A stretch of 64,000 bases of DNA from Triatoma infestans (Eukaryota; Arthropoda; Insecta; Hemiptera; Reduviidae): contig JAAEAF010014516.1 of NCBI GenBank assembly GCA_011037195.1, positions 100,340 to 164,339 on the forward strand, given 5' to 3'. Shown one piece after another: positions 22,381 to 33,304 of this stretch (position 1 is the first letter of the stretch; the number at the start of each line of letters is the position of its first letter). Position numbers and translations under genes: made by a program. The notes under the pieces were generated by a model that searched no databases, was not told the origin of the DNA, and worked only from the letters and a program-made list of their open reading frames with translations.

Positions 22381-24292
22381 AAGAGAGAGAACACAAGCCC
22401 GACCGAGAGAAAACAAACTCTCTCTGGTACTCTCTCACTTAAGCAGGCTAGAGTGGGGAGAACCTGTATATAAGCCAGTAAGAGATCTAGACATCTATCT
22501 ATCTATCAGATTCAACCATACACCGCATCGTGTCGTAACTCTACTCTAACCCTTTATTCTACAAAATCATTACAAGTCCAGTGCAGTTTGTGTATATTAT
22601 AACAGTGTCTTCATATTTCGTCTAATTAATCTAACCTAATTTCTCGCCTCATCAACTCCATTCTATGGATATGAATATCAATTTGGTTGCAGATTCTTTC
22701 GTCTAAGGATACCCAAATTTCTTTATGTATTTCTTTGTGGGCGAAGAAATTGTTACTTATCCCCAAATGTCTATCGGTAGCGAAATCTATGGGTCGTACC
22801 CTATTGTCACTAGTTACCGTATGCTTTCTGGGTCTTCCAACTGTTGGCCTGAAGGCCCACCTTTTCGCACCTTTGCATTCCAATTCCCCAAGACAATTTT
22901 TACATCACACCCAGGCAGTCGTAGACGCGTGTTCACTTACCAAGAAATATTGATGAACTAGCCTTTTAAAAGAAATTATGCATAATCTTTCAACTCACTA
23001 CCTTGAAATACAATACAATGTACTTCATGTCGTTTCTAATCGTAAAACCTGTGCCTATAGATTGTTCGTGTCTCTTGTGTTAAATCGAAATATAGTTAAT
23101 TGCTTACAGTCACCAGGTATAAACACTAATCTTAAATTAACTCCAAAATGCAACCTCTGAACTAAGTGAACTCTACAACCTATTTAATTTAATTTAATTT
23201 TAAATATGCTCAAAATAAACTTTATGATGTCACATTGAAGCAGAATTTTGTCACACGACAATATTCAACTCGTTCGAAAGTAAAAAGGGGTTGAGCTAGT
23301 TATCTGAAGAATCACCCGGTATCTACATATCTAACTTGTGTATACATAAGTCGTATAGATAATTATCTAAAAACAGTTTTATCCAATCAGAAGAGAGCTC
23401 AAAGTATGTACTTCTGGTGAAAATTCAAATATTAAAATATGATACGACCGCAATCTGACACGATCGATCGCTCACTAATCAAGGATACCCAGATAGAGAG
23501 AGAGGAGGGCGATCATTGTACTTCTTATCAGTAACTTTTTTTGGCGGCTAGAGGGGAGAAAGCTAGTGTAGTGTAATTAATGTAATTCACCGCAAAATTA
23601 ATTCCGAGATTAAAGTATAGTTTCTAACCATCGATATAAAACTCTTTAATTCGAAAATCGTTTTTAAATTAGGAGAATTATTTTTATGATTATTTTTAAA
23701 TTAGAGAATATCATAGATGAAATTTTGTCTTAAAAAAAAAAAAAAAAATTAACATTTCACTTTTAGAAATGCTGAACCTCTCACTACCTGGCGAAGGCCT
23801 TATTTATAATGTTCGATGGACAACCCTGATAGGATACTTGTTCGGAGAAGCTGTCTAATATTATTTGTTCCAAACAAATGGTTTCAACTTGTGAGAAAAT
23901 AAGGCAAAGGAAAATAAGATATATGAACTGATAATTGCATCTAAACTAGTTTTAATTTTTTTTATTCTTTTTGCGAAGGATTCAGCGCTTGTTATACTAT
24001 TAGTGTTATTACTTCGGTTTAGGCATAATATAGTTATTATTAAAGTGCCCTAATAAAGTTTAATACAATTTAATCAGTCAACCAAATAGGTTTCCTAAAA
24101 AAAAGTTATATTTGTTTTTATAAGTTTCGTCTTTTAATTTGTTTATTATGGGGGAAAAAATGGTGTAGGCCGTTAGATTGGGTCACAATAGTTCGGTGGA
24201 CCCGGCTGTTGTCTATTCCAAGGCTTAAGTAGTATGATTTTTGCCCTGATAACTTAATTTTCCTAAATAATTTGAGACTAATATTAAAGCTT
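22381..24292. other. Unassigned region with a promoter-like block
   Basis: 22385-22520 is purine-rich with AGAGAGAGAACACAAG and a TATA-like CTGTATATAAGCCAG near 22470, followed by (ATCT)n at 22492-22508. It could be part of an LTR, but no TG...CA ends, primer-binding site or partner LTR is visible. At 22626-22950 (-) an open frame with GRPRK and a CKNCLGELECKG patch looks less random than its surroundings but matches nothing I recognise. The remaining DNA to 24.29 kb shows no feature. Confidence 0.3.
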
Positions 24293-24552
24293 AGAGACAT
24301 TTCCGTGGTAGCCTGCTTCATTAATTTGGTCATCGACCAGTTTCGGGCGTTCGCCCATCTTCAGGATGCGTTTGTTTGACAGTTTATACACTGAATTTGC
24401 TCTGTGCAAGTCTGTGTTACCACACTGTCTGACAAACGCATCCTTAAGATAGGCGAACGCCCGAAACCGGTCGATGACCAAAAAATGAAGCAGGCTACCA
24501 CGGAAAATGTCTCTGATGCTTTCCAGCTCTGCGGAACCAAACACCACAACAA
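24293..24552 (-). mobile_element. Family A foldback element, well-preserved copy
   Basis: Arms of about 83 bp: 24293-24375 (AGAGACATTTCCGTGGTAGC ... GGATGCGTTTGT) and 24432-24514 (ACAAACGCATCC ... GGAAAATGTCTCT) pair with few mismatches around a 56-base spacer that includes AATTTGCTCTGTGCAAGTC. The unpaired end CCAGCTCTGCGGAACC and ACACCACAAC lies to the right, so the element runs minus. ATTAAAGCTTA at the left junction and ATTAATAAGCTTA at the right look like an imperfect TSD. Confidence 0.75.
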
Positions 24553-25182
24553 TTAATAAGCTTAAATATTTTTGACAAAATATTGTATCACTTACTTCAC
24601 TTAGGTAGGAATGCAATCGGGGCACATGCAATTGTAAATTTAAACTTGGTTTGAAGTTCAAAGAAAATGGATAGGAATTTGGCAAGTCTTTTTTACCAAC
24701 CAATCGCATTTATAGCCATTTAATTTCATAAGCTGCTAAACATGATCACATTTTCGTGTTCTTTTAAGTATAGTGAATTTGATAATGCTGCAACAAATTA
24801 TGGAAAAGAGGTAATTATGGGGATGACGTGGCATCAAAGCCACCCCTACCCTCTACATAATGCTAACATATTTATTTTCATGACAACAAAGTTAAAGTAT
24901 CAAAAATGGGAAAAATACAAAGTATACAAACAAAAATGGATGAAACACTCACGCATGAATTTCTCTCACTGCTATTAATTTTTACAATTTTGTATCTGTA
25001 TATAAAATGACTCCACATTTTTGGTTCACAGCTTGACTATTCTCCACAACTAATTGCTAATTTACACACAAACACATACAATTGAATACAAAATAAGAGA
25101 AAGTAATTCTTTATTTAGACGAAATTGGCAAATCAAGAGTACTCAACTGAAGATGGCTTTTTAAATATAAAAATATAAAAAT

Positions 25183-25880
25183 CTGGTGTGAAACACTCAA
25201 ACAACTTTCTCTTATTCCAGTTCTCAAAATTATAATTCACAAATTTTATAGTTTGTGTACCAAATTTAATGAAATTCGTCAAACCTGAAAAAACTGCCCA
25301 GTAAAAGCGCACTTCCAGTTTACTAATTTTCTTGAAACTCGGAATTTATTTCTATTTATTTATTTTCAATTAATTTCTAATTAATTTTGTTTGGATGATA
25401 GAATTGTATTATCAACTACTATGATAGCACTTTAGAGAAAAACATAACCCCACCCCCTCTACCCCTAAAAGTGCCCTTAAATGAATTTTTCCAGAGAAAT
25501 GTTTTTAATTAAAGTTGTAGATCTTTGTATGTTTAGTTTATGCAATAAGTTCCAAGAAAATCGTCGGAGCCATTTTTGAGAAAATTGCAAAAAATTAAAA
25601 AAAAAAAAACTAGTAAAGTGGTACTTCCGGTTGAGGAATTAGGACAGATAACATACTGCCAGACCCCATGATGAAACCTAAACGGAATATCAAGCTTCAA
25701 AACTTTCTACGGTTTTCACATTCATATATGCAGATACACACACACACACACACACAGACCATTTTCTAAAAACCACTTTTTTGGACACAGGGAACCTTAA
25801 AACGGATATTTCTGGTGAAAACTAGATATCGAAAATTTGACACGATTACAATACTTCCTCTTACTAGGAATAAGAGAAAG
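25183..25880 (+). mobile_element. Family B repeat, complete short form
   Basis: The best reference copy, about 698 bp. The 5' end GGTGTGAAACACTCAAACAA is followed by CTTTCTCTTATTCCAG. A first module ends CACTTCCAGTTTAC. The main module (CCCTTAAATGAATTTTTCCA, AAATCGTCGGAGCCATTTTT) ends TACTTCCGGTTG. Then come ACCTAAACGGAATATCAAG, a (CA)n tract, and AACGGATATTTCTGGTG. The 3' terminal hairpin is CTTCCTCTTACTAGG paired with AATAAGAGAAAG. CTTTCTCTTA near the start is inverted as TAAGAGAAAG at the end. No open frame, so non-autonomous. Confidence 0.8.
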
Positions 25881-26579
25881 TAAAAACGACTTTTAGAATT
25901 GAATTTGCATTATTTATTTATTTTTTTTTTTAACACATATTTTTAGAGAATTTTTCATTTTTCGCCGAAAGAGTGTGAAACAATAGAGACCAGTTCTTAC
26001 CTGATCGTTATATTATTTTTTTGTGGTGATTATACGAAAAACTGATAGAATTTGTAGCTAAACCAAAGATTATTGATAACAGTAAATTAAAAGTCGATTT
26101 AATTGACAATTTATACATAAATTATTCTAATACTTTATTTTTTCTTTTTTCGCTAAAAGAAGACGAGAGAGTGTCCAAGAATTAATAACCAGCTGAACTG
26201 CTATATTATTTATTATGTAATTATAATTTTTCTGTACCGATAACGTATTTTGCTGCAGTTTCAATTGTCGTTAGATATATTTAATTTGTCGTGCTAATTT
26301 TTTTCTTTAATGGCGACATTTTTGTCGCGTTGATATGACGTTAGATGGACTTTTTTACTGTGCAGTTTGATATTCTCCATATATTTGAACATTTGGAAAA
26401 AACAGCCCTTTCTCTCTCAATAATACTATATTAATGGTTTGAAAAAGTTTCAGTTGTTTTTCACCTATCCTCCAATTTCACTCTCCTAATAATTTTGACG
26501 ATTTTTTAATAAATGTAATTTTTTCTAAAACTAGTTATCATGAACTTCTATGTTGTATATTACTGCAGCTGTAATTTTT
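25881..26579. other. AT-rich stretch between two family B copies
   Basis: No gene is seen. It separates an outward pair of family B copies (plus at 25.2-25.9, minus at 26.6-27.0). TTTTTCGCCGAAAGAGTG near 25959 and TTTTTTCGCTAAAAGAAGACG near 26147 may be a weak internal duplication. Confidence 0.3.
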
Positions 26580-27005
26580 ACTTTCTCTTACTCCTAGTAA
26601 GAGGAAGTATTGTAATCGTGTCAAATTTTTGATATCGAGTTTTCACCGGAAATATCCGTTTTAAGGTCCCCTGAGTCCAAAAAAGTGCTTTTAACCATTT
26701 GCTAAAAATAATGCAAATTCAATTCTAAAAGTCGTTTTTTTGTGTGTATGTATGTGAACAGCATAGCTAAAAAACGAAAAACCGTATAAAGTTCAAACTT
26801 GATATTCCGTTTAGGTATTACCATGGGAATCTGAGAGTACGTTACCTGTCAAAATTCCTCAACCGGAAGTACCACCACTTTACTAGTTTTTTCCCTTTTT
26901 TTCTCAAAAATGGCTCCAATGATTTTCTTGAAACTTGATACATCAACTACACATACAATAATCTATAAATTTTATTTAAAACATTTTTCTGGAAAAATTC
27001 ATTTA
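26580..27005 (-). mobile_element. Family B repeat, 3' half, minus strand
   Basis: Begins with the terminal hairpin (ACTTTCTCTTACTCCTAGTA, AGAGGAAGT), then GAGTTTTCACCGGAAATATC, TGATATTCCGTTTAGGTATT, CTCAACCGGAAGTACC, and AAAATGGCTCCAATGATTTT as far as GGAAAAATTCATTTAA. The 5' part is missing, and a Harbinger-like remnant follows directly. Confidence 0.75.
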
Positions 27006-27029
27006 ACGGAAAAATTCATTTTAAAAAAT

Positions 27030-27250
27030 AAAAAGAATGAAAGAAATCGCAGACGTTGGTGGCAATATAGACGTTGGTGTTTAGTAATAGAACAAATTAC
27101 GGCGGTGATCCGTTAATATCGGATTTAAGACTACAGTATTCAAAAATGGCCCATCAGGTCAATAATTGCTAAAAAAGATACTGTTTCGCGGGAAGCGGTA
27201 ACAGTTCAAGAAAGAGTAACAGTAACTCTGCGATTTTTAGCTACTGTTGA
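27030..27250 (+). pseudogene. Second PIF/Harbinger protein remnant
   Basis: The frame near 27040 reads RNRRRWWQYRRWCLVIEQ. After stops it resumes as KKDTVSREAVTVQERVTVTL and RFLATV. An R-rich WWxxRRW start and a later KKDT-REA-ERL-xxTLRFLAT block are the usual N-terminal landmarks of HARBI1-like proteins. The central YRxYxRM block is degraded. The GC-richer DNA at 27290-27480 may be the element's terminal region, but no TIR pair was found. Confidence 0.5.
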
Positions 27251-29010
27251 TAAGAAGAAAGTGAAACAAAATTATTCGTTGCAAGTATTCGTTCGCTGTC
27301 GCGTCCAGACTAGCTGCAATGTGTTCGCTCAACATCCTTTGATGGTTCGTTGAAATACCGACAACAGATGGATTGCGCAAACTTTGTTGCATGTTCGTTC
27401 AAATGTTGCAGTAGTTTGCTCGGATAGCCGTTTAGTTACGCCGGTCGGACGAGGTTCGTCGAACGGCTCGCAGCTCTGTACGAAGTTTAACGTAACCTTC
27501 TCCACAAGTATACAATCAATAAACCGACAAGCATAGGTATAATAAAAACATGACGTTGAAGTGAACTCTCTACAAGTACTTCATGTATCTGCTCTGACGA
27601 AACCGGTCAGGAACCAAATGAATATGCATGCTACGACGGATAAAATACCAGTTGTTATCCAGCATTGCGGACCCATTCACATATTCAACTTATTTTTTTA
27701 TTTCAATCGATTGAATACTAAAATGCGTTATCAACAATCCAAAGTTTACTGCACAGAAAATATCTACCTGACATTTTTGGTTATCTTATTTTTTAGTAAA
27801 TGTAGATACCCATTTACGGCGGGTCTTAAAGAATTTTTTTTTTTTTAAATGATGATAAAGAACTTCATGTCTTTGTAAATAACTCTCCTTGATATGACTC
27901 TCCTCTAATTATTACAATTACTTTTATATGACTCTCCTCTAATTATTATAATTACTTTCAAGTCTTATAATATTGATAAATCACTTATTAAAATATAATA
28001 AAAATATTGCTTTCCTAAATCTGAATCAAATGATAATATATTTAGAAAGTTGTCCCCGCGTGCAACTAGTACATTCGATTTTTATAGGTTACTCACTCGC
28101 ATTTGGTGTATAATTAAGGAGATTTGCGTGTACCTAGTCAAACCTAATAATCTACTAACAATCGACTTATTTTTTAAAACATATAATAAAAATAAAATAA
28201 TGTTTTAAATAATTGGACTTTTTTTTTATATCATTCTCAAAGATTAATGATTAATTAATGAATAAATAGATGCTTAACAAAGGACTTTAAAACATGAAAA
28301 CTAGGGGAAATCTGAATCTGTTTACTGTAACTGTACAATTAGTTAGTAAAGGTAGTAATGTTGAAAGTAAATAATGATCTTTACTTATGGAAATGAAAAT
28401 AATTAATTAGATATTCTCAGAAATTAAAAGCAATGGAATTATCCAACGGAAATATCTCATTATTTAATTTAATGTTATTTTGCCTTTAGATAATATTACT
28501 ATCAGTACAGTGCATACAGAAATATCATCTATAGTTTAAATATTATCTCTTGTAACTTCCTGAATTTAATAAATTAATCATAGAAAGAAACGTGTCAGAT
28601 ATTATTTCATATAATACATACATCTTTAAAACTAAAGTTCATAATTTTGGACAGCTTCCAAAAAGTCCAAATGATAAAAATAGATGTAAGAAATTTCTTT
28701 TAAAGATAGAAAGTTTAAACGAAATTTCACATCATATAAATTATCTTTATTTTTGTATGAAAATAATTTAGTATAAATAATCTGATTAAAATTTCTATTA
28801 AATTCTAGAACCTGTATTTCACAGAGTTGCTTTGTATTTATAACTTGGGTAGGATTGTATTAATATAGTTTTACTTTTATTCACAACAATTCGATTATTT
28901 TCCTGTAAATGATTGAGAATATTAAACATAATTAAATAAATTTAAGAAATAAGTTTGGAATAGAAAGGCTTTCAATGTACATAACATGGTGAAATACCAC
29001 TTGTTCAAAT
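27251..29010. other. Mostly AT-rich stretch, nothing recognised
   Basis: 27290-27480 has unusually many CG and TTCG steps (GTTCGTCGAACGGC) and may belong to the preceding Harbinger remnant. GACTCTCCTCTAATTATTA is repeated directly at about 27896 and 27931. No gene or known repeat in the rest. Confidence 0.35.
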
Positions 29011-29023
29011 AGAGTAATAAAGA

Positions 29024-29370
29024 TGTTGTGGTGGTAGGTTCCGCAGAGCTGGAAAGCATCAGAGACATTCTCCGTGGTAGCCTGCGTTTATTTTGTGGTC
29101 ATCGACCGGTTTCGGGCGTTCGTCTATCTTCAGGATGCGTTTTTCAGACAGTGTGACAGTGTGACTTGCACAGAGCAAATCCAGTTTACACACTGTTTAC
29201 TGCTTTACACACTGTTTACAGTTTACAACTGGAGTGTGTAAACTGAATTTGCTCTGTGCAAGTCCGTGTTGCCACACAGTCTGAAAAACGCATCCTGAAG
29301 ATGGGCGAACGCCTGAAACCGATCGATGACCACAAAATGAAACAGGCTACCACGGAAAATGTCTCTGGTG
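29024..29370 (+). mobile_element. Family A foldback element, longest copy
   Basis: A 347 bp copy starting TGTTGTGGTGGTAGGTTCCG, with arms of about 150 bp that extend through GGATGCGTTTTTCAGACAG and CTTGCACAGAGCAAATCCAG to a short loop near 29200. The right arm ends GGAAAATGTCTCTGGTG. It is flanked by a perfect 13 bp duplication AGAGTAATAAAGA at 29011-29023 and 29371-29383. The arms differ at a minority of sites. A transcript would fold into one long near-perfect hairpin. Confidence 0.8.
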
Positions 29371-29462
29371 AGAGTAATAAAGACATCACAAGTATGTACG
29401 TCAGAGTTCACAAAGATCACAAGGATGCTGCTTAGAGATATCACAAGGTAGCAGTCAGATAT

Positions 29463-29696
29463 GTAACAGCAAGAGAAGCTCAGCAACCACAGAGAGCAAG
29501 AGAAGCTCAACCACTCTCTCGGACTGGAGTGGGAGAAGCTGATGTAACAGCAAGAGAAGCTCAGCAACCACAGAGAGCAAGAGAAGCTCAACCACTCTCC
29601 CACTTCAGTTCGAGAGAGTGGTTAAGCTTCTCTTGCTCTCTGTGATTGCTGAGCTTCTCTTGCTCTCTGTGGTTGCTAAGCTTCTCTTGCTGTTAC
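29463..29696. repeat. Compound inverted/direct repeat of the GAGAAGCTC module
   Basis: The ends are exact inverted copies: GTAACAGCAAGAGAAGCT at 29463-29480 and AGCTTCTCTTGCTGTTAC at 29679-29696. Inside, AGAGAAGCTCAGCAACCACA and AGAGAAGCTCAACCACTCTC occur twice directly and then inverted. The module matches the internal repeats of the Harbinger element at 13.0-13.4 kb, including AGCTTCTCTTGCTGTTACAG. It may be a rearranged non-autonomous derivative. No TAA/TTA TSD was established. Confidence 0.75.
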
Positions 29697-30124
29697 AGAT
29701 AAGTCATCACTTACAACAGGGCCTCATCAGAGAAATCAGACAATATATGACACCCTTCTATACAATCATTTAAATTAACCAATTCACGACACCGCTATAG
29801 GAGGTCAGAATAGACTCCTATCCTAGCAAATAAAAAAAGATATTTTAAGGGAAATTTAGGATAAATTAGGGAAATTTGTTTATTTTTTAAAGGGGTATAA
29901 AAGAGAAGTCTCCGATCTGCTATCATCAGCTGACAACAGTTTACCGTTCTATCCAAGCCGCAAGCCGCTCTATCGCCTCACACAGTTTGTAAAAGTCCAG
30001 GTTATTACATTCTCTACCTGATATTTTGAAAAAGTTTGGCAATAATGAGACATTTTCACGATCTTCGCAGTTTTCATGAGAAATTCTTGCTGAGTTCTCC
30101 TATATACGAAAAAATATGGTGTGA

Positions 30125-30335
30125 CATACTCAAATGAATTTATTACAATGATATAGGTAAACGTCTTCAATTTTCGAAACTGAGTTTACACAGGAAATAT
30201 ATGTTTCGAGATTTCTTGAATATGAAACACTCACACCAAATAAACACAAACCATTTTTTTAAAACATCATTTTAAACTAATGTTGAATAATCGATAAGAT
30301 TGCAATACTTCCTCTTAAGAGCAGTAAGAGAAGGT
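30125..30335 (+). mobile_element. Family B remnant, internally deleted
   Basis: ATGAAACACTCACACCAA and CACAAACCATTTTTTTAAAA are followed by GATTGCAATACTTCCTCTTA and AGAGCAGTAAGAGAAGG. This joins start-like and end-like blocks of family B with the middle gone. The alignment is loose. Confidence 0.4.
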
Positions 30336-30567
30336 AAAACTGAAATTAAAGAAGAAATAAATGGCCTGTCCTTTGCTCAAAAGCGTAAACTTGGATTAAA
30401 ACTTTTTGCTTGCACTGCAGAAATCTAGTCACTTAGCTTGTAAATTATTTAATTTCCTCTTTGTATATCCAGTTAATATTATTTATTATTCAAACATTTT
30501 GTTTTAAGGTTTCACTTTCCAAAATGTTAATTTAGCCATTATCGAGGCGAAACCTTAATTAAAAATA

Positions 30568-30775
30568 TCTGGTGTGAAACACTCACACGACTTATGGAGT
30601 TTTGCCATATATTTAATTTTAAAATACAGAAGCATTGATAGAATTCCAATTTTTAAAAATATTAACAGGAAATCCGACTTTTTAGAATTATTTTTTGAAT
30701 TATTTTTTGGAGTTTTCTCAAAAACAGCTACAACGATTTTGTTTAAACTTGAAGAACTCATAGCTTGAAAAGCGT
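30568..30775 (+). mobile_element. Family B 5' end with foreign middle
   Basis: TCTGGTGTGAAACACTCACA is a perfect family B 5' end, broken after CGACTTATGGAG. A block near 30712 (AGTTTTCTCAAAAACAGCTA, CAACGATTTTGTTTAAACTT) matches the family core in diverged, opposite orientation. Likely a rearranged copy. Confidence 0.45.
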
Positions 30776-31883
30776 AGTGAATCTTTTAAAGTTGAGATTG
30801 ATGTAGGGACTGATGTTTAATCTTTAAAGTAAATCTGAAAACTGATGGTTGGAAAGACTGACTATTGGAGGTTCTCGTTGGAAAGTGACCAATATGTAGA
30901 ATTGTAACTGACTGCAAGGCCCTCAGAAGAACAGCTTATATTCGCTTCTCTTAACGGTAGTAGGCAGCTTCTAGGTAACTTTTCTTTTGATAAATGAATT
31001 AAAAATATCTAGGACGAAGATATGCTACAAGACATTCTAAGACAAATTATCAACGGTGTTTTCTCAACATTATTTCATCGGTGAATTTCAGCATTATTTT
31101 TATCATTTAGAAAATAATAAACAGTAATTAAATTTTACCCATGTGAAATTTTAACCAGGAAGCTTTGCTCAAAAACTTTAGCTAAAAAAGAAGGGCCCAA
31201 AATTTGTATAAAAACGCCAATCGCTGTTATAATCCATCATACGGTTAAAGAAAAACACAGTTCTTAGTTGTTAAGAAGTGTGTTGAAGAAGTACTACTAT
31301 GACCGAAGTCATGCTCACTACAATGTGATTAACAAGTTAGTACTTGGTTTTATTTGAACAACCTTTTCAAATAGTTTCTCGGCTTCCAGCTATAAAACAA
31401 CAAACCAATTCTATCATAAAAAAAAAAAAATATATATATATTCTTAAATTATTCGCTTGTCCTAAGGCAATCAAGATTCTTTTTTTGGAGAACTGATGTT
31501 TGTTGGATTCTCTTTTTCTTTTGGCCTCTTCTTTTTTATTTTTTATTTAGAACTTATTAGATTTTTAGAACGCCCTAAATACTAGAAGGAATTCCAGTTT
31601 TTTGAGGAAGGCGATGTTCGATATCTTTATAAAGTGAATGCTACATTCTTAACATACATGTCTAAACAAAATGAAAGGTTAAGGAAAAGAATAAAAAGGT
31701 ATTCTCTATAATTTAAAAATATATTTATTCTCTTTTCTTCTTTTATTAGAAGCATTTAAATGATAATTATTGTAAAATAATTACATTAATTATTGTTTAA
31801 TAATGAATTAATTAAATTAATATTTAACTGGTAATTAAGGTGGATATTTCTGGCTTACTATAACGTCTTTATTATATCATTTT
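30776..31883. other. AT-rich stretch with one shared fragment
   Basis: AGCTTATATTCGCTTCTC and GGTAGTAGGCAGCTTCTAGG at 30927-30980 are inverted relatives of 44.49-44.56 kb (CTAGAAGCTGCCTCTAGG, AACATAAGCTGAC), an unnamed dispersed repeat. Otherwise nothing recognised. Confidence 0.35.
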
Positions 31884-32010
31884 TACTTTCTCTTATTGCT
31901 AGTAACCAGGAAGCATCGTGATCCTGTCCAATTTTCGATATCGTGTTTTCACCGGAAATATCCGTTTTGAGGTCCCCTTGGGTCCGAAAAAGTGGTTTTT
32001 AGAAACTGGG
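31884..32010 (-). mobile_element. Family B 3' end fragment, minus strand
   Basis: ACTTTCTCTTATTGCTAGTA (terminal hairpin, decayed), then TCGATATCGTGTTTTCACCG, GAAATATCCGTTTTGAGGTC and AAAAAGTGGTTTTTAGAAAC. Ends before the (CA)n block. Confidence 0.65.
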
Positions 32011-32214
32011 TCAGCAGGTGATCTTTATTGCTTCAGTCTCTCTTCCTCTTTCGGTGACAAAAAAAACAATTCTCAAACATATATTATGTTAAAAAAAAAA
32101 ATCAATCAAGACTAAAAGTAGTTTCAATCAACAAAAATGATAATTCAGTCAATATTAATAAACATTCATTAGCAAAGAAATTCAAGATTTATTAAAGTAT
32201 TCTGTATTGTTATT

Positions 32215-32459
32215 TTATTTTATTTTTTTTTTTTGGCACGTCAACAGCTATGGTCATTGGCGCCCGGAGCCTTCTCAGTGCACTGCGGGTCTCCGGACAG
32301 TGATCACTCGTTGGAGACAACACTGTCCATCACCAGACAGTGAACTGTAGAGGCTCTTAGGAAGAAAAAAAAAATCTAAGGGTAGCACAGCTGGACTCGA
32401 ACCTGGGTTGTCCGCATGGGAGTCGAATACGCTTAACCACTTAGCTAATCCCTTCCCTA
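32215..32459 (-). mobile_element. Family C SINE, complete with 13 bp TSD
   Basis: Minus strand: GGGAAGGGATTAGCTAAGTG (A-box), TTCGACTCCCATGCGGACAA, CAGGTTCGAGTCC (B-box), then CTTAGATTTTTT, AGAGCCTCTACAGTTCACTG, ACTGAGAAGGCTCCGGGCGC, TGACGTGCC, and an A-tail (T-run near 32223). Perfect direct repeats CTGTATTGTTATT flank it at 32202-32214 and 32460-32472. This is the clearest full-length copy and shows target-primed retrotransposition. Confidence 0.85.
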
Positions 32460-32472
32460 CTGTATTGTTATT

Positions 32473-33300
32473 CTAAATAAAATAATTTTATCATCCATTA
32501 TCATTCGTAAATTAATAAAATAATTTATATTTTAACATATTTTTATAATTACAAAAAAATAAGAATTGACTCATGGTTGGAATTAAAAAAAATAAAATAA
32601 ATTCTATTTTGAATTAATTATCAAAGAATTTGCCATAATTGTGCTATTAGTTTGTTGTAATATATTTTCCTTCAAGTTATAATCAATGTTATGATAACAA
32701 AAAGTAAAAATCGAAGTAACATGCATTTGATAGATGTATGATTTTATCCATCGTAGTACATTTCCATTTTCTTGATTTTCATCCTTCGTTAAAGTATGGC
32801 TATTATGGATAACCTTACTAATAGCTCTGACGTTGGATGAGAATCCGAAACCATTCAGTTGCAGACCCAACTACATATTCCACATAATTTTTTTTTTTTT
32901 TTGAAAACCACATAAATTTTTTGTGAAACTACATGTTTATCGCTAAATTATTAAATTTATCCTCCTATGAATATTTTCTTAGGTTTTGCTTTTTCATTTG
33001 CCATTCATAATATCTATTTTGTCGGGCCGACGAATGGCACACCCAAAGCAATAAATGTTTTGAAGTTAATTAGTAACCTGGCTGGGAATTAAAGATGCGA
33101 TTGCATAAACAAGTCAGCAAATGGACCAGTCTCTATACTAAATTAGCATTAATCTATGCTTAATTAATATTAGCAAATATAAACTGGGTTCCTAAGTGGC
33201 TCCGACTGAAATTGGCTTTGGCCAATCGAAACGGCTCTTTCGTGGCTAAAAAAAAATAGAGAATAAAATGAAAAATATTTATCTATATTTAATATATAAA
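32473..33300. other. AT-rich stretch, nothing recognised
   Basis: No coding or repeat feature supported. TTAGCATTAATCTATGCTTA at 33144-33163 and nearby look like ordinary AT-rich DNA. Confidence 0.3.
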
Positions 33301-33304
33301 TTTT

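Noticed and set aside
22470..22520. Solo LTR call
   Set aside because: A TATA-like sequence alone is insufficient; no TG/CA ends, TSD, primer-binding site or polypurine tract was found.
25183..25880. Helitron assignment for family B (3' hairpin)
   Set aside because: No TC start or CTRR end at constant positions; the copies end in GAGAAAGTAAA-like sequence instead.
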